Source: Phycomyces blakesleeanus NRRL 1555(-) (lineage: Eukaryota > Mucoromycota > Mucoromycetes > Mucorales > Phycomycetaceae). Taken from it: a DNA stretch of 64,000 bases. The stretch lies in the NCBI RefSeq assembly GCF_001638985.1, contig NW_017265164.1, positions 124,001 through 188,000 of the forward strand. Reading direction: 5' to 3'. Numbering within the stretch: the stretch's first letter is position 1; every line of letters starts with the position of its first letter. A program made the translations under genes and the position numbers. The notes below the pieces were generated by a model, which was not told where the DNA came from, ran no database searches, and was given only the letters and a program-made list of their open reading frames with translations. Positions 10,373 through 21,604 of the stretch are shown here, in pieces.

Positions 10373-12598
10373 AACCACTCTTTTTTTTTTTCTATATATA
10401 TATATATATTTTATTTTTTTCGATTTGCAAGTAATCAGCCAATCGAAATAGATACTTTCCTTTGTGTAATTTCCTGAAATTCAAAAACTTCTATTTTTAT
10501 TTTATTTTTGAGCTTAAATCCTATTATATAGACGATGGGCGCTCTTTATTTAAAATTTAGTAAGAAAAAAAAATTACCATAAACAGGACAAAAGTCTTTG
10601 GGTGTGATCTATAAAAATACAATCCCATTTACTGGATAAGCATCTCCCCCAAGAAAATAAGGAGATGGTAAATCAAGGTACCTTGCCTGACCTGACTTTA
10701 CCTTGCGTGACCTGAAACAAAGACTAATGCCAATATGTTGTTTCTTTATTGAAAGCACACTAATTCAGCCAAATCCAAAATATTTCTTCCAACCGCCACC
10801 GCCACCTCTCTTTCTCACTTGATTATGCTTCCTGATATACACCTACTTACCCATTACTACCTACTGTGTATCGATATATACAAATGGCTGGGATTAGCAC
10901 TGATAACTGCTACTTTGCAAGTTACATGGTGCTTCTAGTGTGAAACAAGTAATACCTTTATAAAAACAACATACAAGTTAAATGGTTCGTTACAAGATTA
11001 AGTTATCTATTTATTGATATATCTATCCAGGATAGCTAGCTAACTCACCCGAACGGTTCTTAAAGTCACGGGACAGACAAGATCTACTGCAGAAAGTTAG
11101 TTTATGTAAAAGGGGTTTTTTGGGGGGTTTTTTTGTCAGGGCCTTACCTTGCTTTGACTTACATGGGGCTTTAAGCTGTCTAGAAAGGAACAGCATTTTA
11201 CTAGACAAAACTCCTTGCAACAAGCTTTTACCATATGCACAAACACACCCTATGGATCGAATGCCTGTCTTGTACACAATATGAGGATATTGCTTCTTTA
11301 CGACTATAGAAAACCAAAAATGAAATTAAATGAAATGAAAAGTAATAGGCTGCTTTATCTTCTTTTCTTTTCTCTTTAAAAAGTCGCCTATTTGACTATT
11401 AAAACTTATTTGAATTACTTAATTAAGCAACACTCATTAATGCTTGACGACATACATGTATAAATCTTTTCTCTCCCCTATCTTTTCCTTCTCTCCCCTG
11501 CATATGTTCTTGAAAACCTTGAATATAGTTCTAGTCAATACTGATCCCCAGGGCTGTAATAATAAACTTGGCATTGTATTATGTATGAGTTACTTACGGC
11601 TAGAATCACGATCCCAGTAAAGATCATATCGATTGATTCGTTGATTCATTGATTCATTTATTGGTTGCCAACATGATATTATATAAAAAAGAAAATAACA
11701 AGAACAAGAAATAAGACGACATCAATTATGATGATCAGCCATCTTTTTCATATTTTGTTTTCTTCCTTTCGTCCTTCTTTACAGGTTTTTATTAGTTGAA
11801 TGTTTGTTGTGTATCTAGATGATAAAAGGCGCTTATACTTATATGAATTCGTGTATGCATGGGTATACAAGGGGATGTATGTGAGGGTGAAGGAAGGCGA
11901 GGGTGAGGGTGAGAATGAGGATAATAATAATAAGGGTGGATGAGTGCCTGTGTGTTCTTTCGCTTTAGAGTTGGTCCAAGAAGACAAAGAAGAAGAAGAG
12001 AAAGATGTTTGTTTTGACAAGAAGAAATATGTTGGCTAATATTTATAGGAGACGTGTATAGGCTAAATCTGCAGACATTTACATCTGTACATAAGAGTAT
12101 GTATATCTCTCTATCTGCCAACCTACTCAGATAAAAGGCTATCCCTCATGTATAATATACTACAATGCCAATAATAAGGCTAACACAATGCAAATATATG
12201 CGTACTTGTCAAGACAGGAAAAAATGATAATATAAAAAGTATTATTAGATATTAGATAGACAGATAGACAGATAGGTCATTAGAGATATGTATGTATATG
12301 TATGTATATGTATATTTAAGTATATACATAAAGAAAGGGGTGGGAAATGCCAAGCAATTGGTCAGATAAAAATTGCCATTCGTTTTTTTTTGCAGAACAA
12401 GAGAGGTTAACAAATGCTAATATAAAAAATAATGGAAATGAGAAAGGTAAGGGTGTGAATTAAAGGGAAAGATGAATGGAAATGAATGATAGAATATTAA
12501 TGCTAAAATGAATGGAATAAATGTGAAAAGAAAAGAAGTATAATTAAGCTCTTTCCTTCATTTTCTGTATGTCTTTTTGTGTTTTGCCTTGTGAGATA
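10373..12598. other. Gene-free stretch
   Basis: 2.2 kb with no supportable gene. It contains a short CCTTGCCTGACCTGA/CCTTGCGTGACCTGA repeat near 10680-10715, a pyrimidine-rich run around 11470-11500, GATAGACA-type repeats at 12250-12275 and TATG repeats at 12285-12315. Minus-strand open frames at 11748-12121 read through low-complexity purine/pyrimidine sequence and are not believed. The last ~300 bp should include the 3' UTR of the transporter gene. Confidence 0.5.
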
Positions 12599-14866
12599 TT
12601 AGTAGACAGAAAACAGACTCTTTGTGATCTTTATCTTCATCACCAGACATATCATTGCACCAATGATGAATACTGAACCAGAGAACATTTGGACACCAAT
12701 GAAACTGTTGTCTGGAGTGGACAGCTGAATAGCAGAAGAAATCGGAGGACCGACAGCAGAGAGTGCAGAAGCAAGGAAGAGGATAGATACACCTGATGAG
12801 ATTCTTTCGATACCAACGATATTTCCAGTAATAGGAGCAGCCTTTAAAAAACAGAAACATTATTAGTTTTTATATAAAATACTATACGATATAATGGTCT
12901 TACCAATGCATAGTATACACCACCAAAGAATCCAAACAGAACTGCAAATCCAAGAAGGGTATTGTATGTAGTAGCAAATGGCCAGACAACCATGCAGAAC
13001 AATCCAGACAGAGTTGAGGCTACAATGTAAGTATTGACACGTCCGACTCGATCACCGATAAACCCAAGTATCAAGCGGCCGACTGCATTCATAGCACAGC
13101 AGACACCTACGATATTAGAAGAGTCTGTGTGGTTTACTCCAATAGATGTTGCAAATCCTTATTGTTTTTTTAAGAATAAAAGGGAAAACAAAATTAATAA
13201 TTAGAAATTAATTAAAACAATACCATTAATTGTGTAGTATAGTATGCATATAAAGAATTGGGGTCCTTACTTGGGATGTAGTATATAGGAATATAGAAGC
13301 CTGTGAGAGAGATAACTGCTCCAACAACCCAGAGCATGTAATTTAGATCCTTGAGCATAGCTACTTTTATTGGTGATTTTGTGGTTGGGCGTGGATGGTT
13401 TGGAGGCAAACGTGTGCGGACCATGATGATTACGACTGTACAGATTCCAAGACATAGGAAACCGATAATTCGATAAGACCAAGGAATACCGTATTTCTCG
13501 ATCAAATAATTGGCCTATTAAAAAACACACACACACACATACACGCAAATTCATGCAAATGTGTGAATATAAAATAAGTAAGAGAAAAAAATGCAGATTA
13601 ATAAATGGAATATGATAATTTTAAAGAAAGAACAATGATTATGTATATTTTACCAATGGACTGAGTGCAAGACCTCCAAAGCCAGTACCAGCTGAACTGA
13701 TTCCCATAGCAAATCCACGTCTAGTAGTAAACCTGAAATATATAACAAAATTATACACATATTAATAAAAGAGAGAGAAGAAAAAGCTAAGAACATGTAT
13801 GAGTATATTTACCATTGAGGAATTATGGCAACAACAGACTGTAAAAGTGTTCCGATTTTATGGATTAGTAATCAACGATCAATTATTTTGAATTATTTTG
13901 AATTGACGATTGTTGAGATATATTATGGTTATGTACCATGTAGACAATCGAGGCTCCAAGTCCAAACATGAGCCCTTGAGATAGATAGAGATGCCACATC
14001 TGAGTACTGAAGCTGGCCAGAATGAGTCCAAGTGTACTAAAGATTGTGCCAATTGCCATCACAGGACGGTATCCAAGACGGGCCATCAGTGGACTCAAAA
14101 AGGTAAGTCCGTTGATTGCGGCCAGCAGAACAGTACCGACACCCATCATTTCCAGCATTGTTGCTTTGTCTTTAAACTCGTTGGTTAAAAGTTCATTTGA
14201 AAATACACCTAAAGTTTAAAGACATTATATATATGTGAGTGAGTGAGTGAGTGAGTTTGTAATAGGTATTGGATTATTATTTTTTTAATAAATCTGTATT
14301 ACCCCAAATAGTGGCCATGCCAAACAAAATGAAATTGCCAAGGAATCCTGCAAATGCTACAACCCTGGATCAACAATAATGATAGTCACCCAAAGTACAG
14401 AAATTCATACAATTATTAATATCATGCATACAATTATATATATGTATATGTATATGTATATTTACCAGCCATAGCCACCGTTTGGTATAGAGTCATAGAA
14501 TGCTTGATCACCAATAGGCTCAATAATACTTGCAGCATCCATGTCTATAGTAACAACCAGCCAACCAATTGAATGTCAATAAAAAGACAGAATGCTGTAT
14601 ATGTATATAAGAATATTACGTGTGTGCCTTGAAACAACTTCTTCTAGACTATGGCCGTATTTTGATTGTGCTATTGATTTTTCACATTGCGAGATTTGTT
14701 TTTCGAGGTCCAGGGCGACTTTGTTGGGGTTTGTTAATGTGAGTGAATTGGGATCAAAACTAGCATCGTTATTTGTTTCAGAAGAGACTGTGAGGGCAGA
14801 AGCAATTGATCGTATTGATGATTGACTGTTGCGTTTTGGTGGATCATTTAACGTAGGATTGGTCAT
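12599..14866 (-). CDS. Monocarboxylate-type major facilitator transporter (MCT/Esbp6-Mch-like), nine exons
   Basis: Exons: 14866-14620, 14544-14466, 14364-14303, 14208-13937, 13838-13813, 13732-13654, 13514-13271, 13157-12904, 12841-12599; 501 aa, all phases consistent, exon 5 only 26 nt. The N-terminal ~95 residues are hydrophilic and cytosolic. TM1 is preceded by the MCT signature PNGGYGWVVAFAGF. The loop after TM2-3 reads SPLMARLGYRPVMAIG, and the second half has the repeat-type motif RLILGFIGDRVGR. About 12 hydrophobic segments are visible in total. Relatives move monocarboxylates such as pyruvate or lactate with protons, but many fungal members (Esbp6, Mch1-5) have other or unknown substrates, so the substrate is left open. 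The cytosolic C-tail is short. It probably resides in the plasma or vacuolar membrane. Confidence 0.9.
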
Positions 14867-17800
14867 CTTTCTTATGTATATAGTTTAAAAGGAAGTAAAG
14901 GTAGTTAGGTAAGAAAGGTAAAGGAAAAAGAAAAAGAAATACAAATACAAATACAAATAAATAGCCAAGCTCTTTTTTTTTTTTAGTTTTTAGTTTTTAA
15001 ATAATGAAAATTTTTCTAATTTATTTATTTATTTATTATTATATTATATTATATTATATTATATTATATTATATAAATATAAATATGGAGAAATTAAGCT
15101 TGATCTGTAGAGTTTTGTCTAGATCAGATCAGAAAAAGAAAAGTAGGTTCTTTATTGTAAATTACCTTTTTTTGATCCCTATATATTTATTTATTTTCTT
15201 GACAATTTGATCCGACCCAAAGCTGGGGATCTCCGAATAAGATGGATAATTATTCAAGCTCTGAAAAGTTCTTTTACCCGGCTTGTGCTCAAAGTATATT
15301 ATAAACCATTTAATCAGAAACCCAAAGAAAGACAAACGCACTTGTCTGATTTGCGGGTGTATTCTTTCAAATACGACACCAAAAAATGAAGGTAAAGAAA
15401 GGAATTGGGATAGGCAAAAGGTAGGAGTGACTTTTAATAAAGATGTACATATTTTTGTTTTTAAAAAAAATATTATAATTATGGATATTAGCAAGGGATC
15501 TTTCAAGAATAAATTACACCGAAGGCGCAGTCGTTTATTTACTGGAGAGTTAAATAGAGATAGAAACAAAGTCTATCAATTGAAAGACCAATAGAAAAAG
15601 ATATGATTCTTATTCACCTATGGTGGTACTACTAATGCTATATAAGTTTTATATATCTTTTGGTTCAACAAAAGAATATTTAGGGTTTTGTGTACAATCT
15701 ACAAGGAAAACAAGTGCAAATGAGTGGTGATAGCAGAGGGGGAGAAGGAGGGGGAGAAAGGGAGAAAAAAGAGATGTGGGGGTTCAAATCTTGTTGTATT
15801 ACAACAAACTCTGTTGTACGGAACCAAAGAAAGTGTTTTGGTAAGAGAAAAATAGAATGGCCCTGTGTAACCTTTTGATTCTTTGTGGTCTAGATGACCT
15901 TTGTATTTTGCTTGCTTGCTTGCTTGTTTGTTAATGATAATGTTGATTAAAATGCCTTTAGTTTATCTCGTTACTACCTGTAATTATTATCATAAATGCG
16001 TGCTCTATTACACTTCTTTAATCAATTAATAATCATCATTATAATGATGATAGCATTGTTGTTAGTGACTTATACAGACACACCAATCAGAAAGCAGAAA
16101 TATCAAGATCAAGATCAAGGTCCCCTCTTCTTTACATTATTTTCTAATTGATATACACCATGCCATGTCATTGCTTTATAATCATGGGTACACTTTTTCC
16201 TCCAATATTCCTTTTTATCAAAGCTTGTGGTATAAAGGATAAATATAATCCTAAGTACTAATACTAACAGTAAACTATGTATATAAAGAAATATAGTATA
16301 ATTCAGTGTAGTACCTGAGGTTGTTTAAACAAAGTTAATGAAATCATATGAATGTATTCTATTCTGCAACATCCTGGACGTGTAATCTTATACCCAAAAA
16401 CCCACCCACATTACTTAACTAATAACATTAATATCATCATTGCCATCATCATTTCCTATTTCTACCTTTTTTCTATAAAAGAATATTTAATACCTTAAAA
16501 CGCCAAATTGCAATCAATTATTCAAATTTACAAACAAACAAACCAAAAAAAGAAAGAACGAAAGAAAAGAACAAAATTAGGATTTATGTTTTCCCTGAAT
16601 CCTGTGTGTGATTTTGTTCTTCTTGAATTGTGCGACCAAGATTACATTTCTTTTGTACTCAATCGGATTCTCATCGCCGTCTCAACCAAAAAAAAATTTC
16701 TATTATTTTCTCTCAACACACTACAGCACTGAGATACTACAAAAATATAACTTGGCTTATTTTTAAATATAGTAAAATACCGCAGTAAGTATCGGTCGGT
16801 CGGTAGTCTATTTTCCCTTTTCCCTATTTCACTCTTTCTTTTAGTTACTCTTATCTTTATCTTTAACCCTATTCCTTAATCATGAACTCAAGCTAATAGT
16901 GCATATTACGGCACCAAAACATTAACAGAGAAAATACGTGAGAAAACAAAAGTAAAAGAAATGAACTAATTCACAAACCCAAATCTCATTAATTTTGTCT
17001 TCATTTCTGGTAGTTGCCAGCCAAGCCCTCTAATCTCTAAAATTCTCAAGAAGTACATATATTATATATTATATCAAACAAAACAAAACAAAAATGGAGA
17101 GGTAGATATGTAGGTAAGTCTGTCCGGATACTATAGACCATTGTGTATAACATTACACACACTGCCACCTATCATTGCTCTTCAAAAAAAAAACAAGGAG
17201 CAATAGGTATATGTCCGTTTGTTGTATTCTAATAGATCTTTTGGGAAATTAAATATATATAAATCAATAAAATAGCTTTGGATTAATAATCAAAATAATG
17301 ACATCCTCACTTTTTTTTTACAATATTTTACCCTTGTATTATGGTACTTTTTCAATCTTAAAAAAAATAGTATTTAATATAATAACATTTAGAGAATCTC
17401 TATCTTGGCTTATAATTCATAATAAAAAAAACATTAAATACATATATTTATGGTCTTGCAAAAAACTGGCTATTATACAGTTATCCGAGGATGATGGTTT
17501 TGATTATGAAGGCGGTGGCAAAATGAATCAAACGGACTTTGAAGAGAAAGGTTATATTACCGACAGAAAACAACGTGGCTGTTTTTTTTGTTTTTTGACT
17601 TTTAAAAATATGGACGACATAAAGTGGTCTGTGCGCCATAAAGATATGAGAAATATACCGACAAACATTTATATGTATATATGTACATTGATTGAATTTG
17701 TATCTTTAATATAATGCAGTGATAATTTACTATGTACGCACCAGCACATGAAATGATATTATATTTGTATGCTATGTATAAAAGTAGAAAGGGAAAAGGG

Positions 17801-18211
17801 AAATAGGAGATGTAATTGGATCAATTTGTTTTATCCAATTCTTATAAAGTGCTGTTACTAAATATATATATATAATCTAAAATAAAGGTTGGGTATTTAA
17901 ATTACAGGATAGCATAACATATGAATTTACCTCTGTTTATTTCATCATTCAAGAATTCTATCAAAATAATAACTCTCTGTTAAAATCCAAAAGGTCAATT
18001 GAGCGTTAACCAACTTAGACTAAATAGTAATAATAATAATAATAAAAGCAAAGACTGGTATGAACATCTAATTCTGGCTTATATTTCATTAAGCTACTTT
18101 ATTTTCCTTTACTAAAAAAAATCATTTATATCTCAATTCTTATTCTACTTTTATATTGTATTTATTAAAAAAAATGAGCCCATAAAGTATCATTTAACTG
18201 TATAAAGTGCG
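14867..18211. other. Gene-poor AT-rich stretch
   Basis: No supported gene. A pentamer array (ATATT)n lies at about 15040-15075. A plus-strand frame at 15283-15594 (103 codons, Lys/Arg-rich, containing CLICGC) and another at 17298-17714 (138 codons) are the only open stretches of note; neither shows a family, splice partners or biased composition, and both may be chance. GCTT repeats at 15910-15927 and AGATCA repeats near 16104 are minor. Confidence 0.4.
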
Positions 18212-18504
18212 ATACACACCATAAACAAGTGACAAACAGACTCCACAGCCAAACACTGGTTTATTCTTGCTAATGAACCTGGCAAGTTAACAATCTCTAA
18301 AACAGCTACACACTAGGAACATGTACACTATACACTTACACAATGCAAACCAACTATTACACAGCAAGAATTTGAATTAAAAGAGGTTTAGTTAATATTA
18401 AATATAGACATTATTATTTTGTCTCTTTAATAGCACTCTCACAGTATCCACTTTTACTTATACTGAGATACTAATCCTATAACTGTCCCGACTACCTCAG
18501 GGCC
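18212..18504 (+). repeat. Copy 1 of a decayed ~300-bp dispersed repeat
   Basis: Starts ATACACACC and ends CCTCAGGGCC. It aligns along its whole length with 21308-21604 (shared words include AAACACTGGTTT, TTCTTGCTAATGA, CCTGGCAAGTTAACAATCTC and ACTATTACACA) and more weakly with 20135-20410. All three are in the same orientation. No coding capacity is conserved between copies. It may be an LTR or MITE relic; no terminal inverted repeat or target duplication was seen. Confidence 0.8.
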
Positions 18505-19659
18505 TATTTGCAGCGATACTGTTACCCATAAAAAGGTTGAAAGACCGTCTAGTGTTTACTTACAATCGTTGAGAGAGGACTGTGTATTCAAAAGCCTTTA
18601 TTGTGTCGTAACCAAAACAAAAAAAAACTCTTTTTAACGATGGCTTGAATCTTCTTTCGACATTCCTTCCATCCCTCCATCAATTTCGAGAATCTTCATT
18701 CCTTTTGAGGATTGTCATTCATATAATATTACAGCTCAAAGTAAACAGAAATCGATGCAATACAAAAAGAGTGCATACTCTTTATTTTATCTTTTGATGG
18801 CTGTCCACCATATATACGAGTCGGACAGAAAACAAACCTTAGGTCAAACCTTCATGTCCTTATAAATTTCTCGACACTTTAAAAGTTGACACCGATTACT
18901 ATAATATTCTCTCTTTTTTATTAAGCCTAGCAATACCAGCTTCACAACGCTATCAAAGTCGACGCCGAAAATCTCACTAGGCTTTTCTTTTTTTTTTAAT
19001 CTGTAAGTGTCATACACCACCATTTTCATAACTGGCTTTCAACTTTTGCACGGATATAATATTTATACACTTTTACTTCCAAGACCTTTAATGACAATGA
19101 GCCCATCCCATTAGGCATAATCTTCAAAAGTTCTGACTTTCACTATATTCTTAAATAACCTGTTCTAGAGCAAACAGACATCACTTAATACAAAGTCCCA
19201 CCATGGTAATCTTCCTCATGTCACATCGGAATGTTCAAACATATAATAATAATAATGATAAGAAACATTCAGTAAGTGCACACCATAATTTTAAAACTTA
19301 TAGTATATAAAGAAAGTTATTTCTTATATGCGGCTTCCATCTATCTCACTATCCTGCGCTCTTTACACAACGCAAATAAGCTTCTGTTAAAACTTTCTTA
19401 ATATTCTTAAATAAAATCACTGTTAAATTATACTCTCATTCTTTTTGCAGCTTTCACTTCAATCAAATCGACTCAGTATTCCCCTACCCATATATTATTT
19501 ATCTCGATATATCTACAGAAACAAAAAAGAGCTATAGTTGTTTGTATATGTACTGCCTTTAATTACAAAAATTATTTTTTATTTTTTGTTGCTTATTATT
19601 TATTTAGGTCTAGAATTAATTTTAAGTGAAGTATGTATGTGTGTGCATCTTGCTATCTG

Positions 19660-19930
19660 GGTAGATTTCTATGTGAGAAAAATATATGTAGATTTTGTGT
19701 GTGCCCAAATAAATCTATGTGTGTCCAAGTGCATTTATGTGTGTCCAAGTGAATTTGTGTGTGTCCAAGTGAATTTGTGTGTGTCCAAGTGAATTTGTGT
19801 GTGTCCAAGTAGATTTGTGTGTGTCCAAGTAGATTTGTGTGAGCAAATTTTGCCATATGGGTAGATTCTGTTCAGTAGGTAGATTCTGTGTGGCCCTAGG
19901 TAGATTTTGTGTGTCCTTATGTAGATTTTT
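19660..19930 (+). repeat. 20-bp minisatellite array
   Basis: The word GTGTCCAAGT recurs at exactly 20-bp spacing at 19721, 19741, 19761, 19781, 19801 and 19821. The full unit is GTGTGTCCAAGTGAATTTGT, with GTAGATTTGT variants on the right. Decayed units based on GTAGATTTTGTGTGTCC extend the array on both sides to about 19660 and 19930. The period is not a multiple of three, so although several frames are open it is better regarded as a satellite than a gene. Confidence 0.9.
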
Positions 19931-20134
19931 GAATACCAGTCGTAGCACATCGGAGGTGAAATTACTAAAAGAAGATAATTTGAATAGTTAAAAAAAATAA
20001 AGGTCTTCATTTATTGATATCTGTATTGCATTTATACTATTTGTTAATTATTAATGAATATATAAGTATTAAATTTTAATATTGAGAATAACTTTTATTG
20101 CTCAATACTGAAATTGTAAAATATTACATTTTTA

Positions 20135-20410
20135 AAAAACAGACTCTACAACTAAACATTAGTTCCTTCTTGCTAATTAATTTAACAAATTCATAATTCT
20201 CAAAACTGTTATACATAAAGTATATGTACACTACAAACTTATATAATATAAGCTACTCATTAAATAGCATGAATTTGAATTGCAATAGACGTTAATAGTA
20301 CCAGATTAAACATTAATATTTTATCCTTTTAAAAAAATAACACTCTCAAAGTATATACTTTTTTTTTAATATTGAGATACCAGCTCAAAATCAATTACAA
20401 ATACCTTAAT
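20135..20410 (+). repeat. Copy 2 of the ~300-bp dispersed repeat, most decayed
   Basis: Matches copies 1 and 3 from CAGACTCTACAACTAAACATT to the ATTGAGATACCAGC...AATACCTTAA end. Relative to the others many differences are C to T or G to A; for example CCTGGCAAGTTAACAATCTC corresponds here to TTTAACAAATTCATAATTCTC. It also has several short deletions. Confidence 0.7.
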
Positions 20411-21307
20411 TACAATGTAGTATAATAGTTAAATAAAGTTATAATTGAAATAAGAGAGTCAATTACTTGTTATCAAATAATAATAAAAAATTAAATATTA
20501 ATTGAAAAGTTGTAAAAAAAAAGCAAAAACAAAATAGAATAAAATAAAATAAAATAATTAATTTAAATTTCAAATGCCCAATCTTTTTTGTAGATTTCAG
20601 GGCATTTTTGGATCTCAGCTGTTTTAAGAATTTTTTAGTGCTCAAAAACACCTAGGAGCGTAGCAATTTTGTGAGGCTAGAAAAATCCCTCCACAAAAAA
20701 AAATGCGGAGGTGTTTAAATATATTGTTTCTCCTAATGTCGTATAATCAAAAAAACAAAATTTTATCACTTCGTAGTTGGAAGCGTACTTTAGAAAAAAA
20801 TCGTACTAAACTGTCTATTTTTTAAATGCTACAAATAAAGTAGCAAAAGTAGCAAAAAAATGTCGGCAAGTGAAAATTAAATAGTTGGATTTCACGTATA
20901 ATACTGCACTTTGATATATGAGTATATATGTTTTTTTTTTAAAAAAAAAATTAAAAAATAGATAAATAACTATATTAATTTTTTTGTCTTATATATATAA
21001 TGTAGAGCTATTTAATAATTTAATAAGAGCAGAAAATCATAATAAAATGATCTTCACTGCTTTGTTTTTATTTATAATAATTAGTAATAATAAAGTAATA
21101 TTTAATAAATATTTTGAGTCTTTTTGTTGCCAAAGTAGTCTACTCAATTAAAGAGAAGAAAAAATGAATATTTAAAATTAATGTATGTTCAGCTATTTGA
21201 TAATAAAAGTATCTAATTACCCTAATAATATATTATATTTAGTATTGTTATTTTTAAAAAATAAAAATAAAAGAAAAATAAAGAAGAATAATAATCCAAT
21301 CTGTGGT

Positions 21308-21604
21308 ATACACACCACAATTGAAGGAAGAACAGACCCCACAATCAAACACTGGTTTCTTCTTGCTAATGAGCCTGGCAAGTTAACAATCTCCGGAATT
21401 GTTACATACCAAACATACGTACACTACACACTCATACAGTATAAATCAACTATTACACAACAGAAATTTGAATTACAGGAATTTTAATAGTAACAGATAT
21501 AAATAATATTATTTTTTCTCTTTAATAAACTCGACATTCATAGTATCTACTTTCCGATATATTGAGATACTAACCCATAAACAATCCCGAATACCTCACA
21601 GGCC
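21308..21604 (+). repeat. Copy 3 of the ~300-bp dispersed repeat
   Basis: ATACACACC start and CCTCACAGGCC end mirror copy 1. It contains ACACTGGTTTCTTCTTGCTAA, GAGCCTGGCAAGTTAACAAT and TTGAGATACTAACCC. An open frame across it is not shared by the other copies. Sequence beyond either end does not match between copies, so these are the element limits as far as I can see. Confidence 0.8.

Noticed and set aside
11748..12121. Minus-strand ORFs rich in Ser, Pro and His
   Set aside because: They run through GAGGGT/GAGAAT-type low-complexity DNA and have no splice partners or family.
19660..19930. CRISPR-like array
   Set aside because: Units are contiguous 20-bp tandem copies without unique spacers, and the host is eukaryotic; it is a minisatellite.
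21185..21487. 100-codon ORF as a gene
   Set aside because: It lies over copy 3 of the dispersed repeat and is not open in the other two copies.
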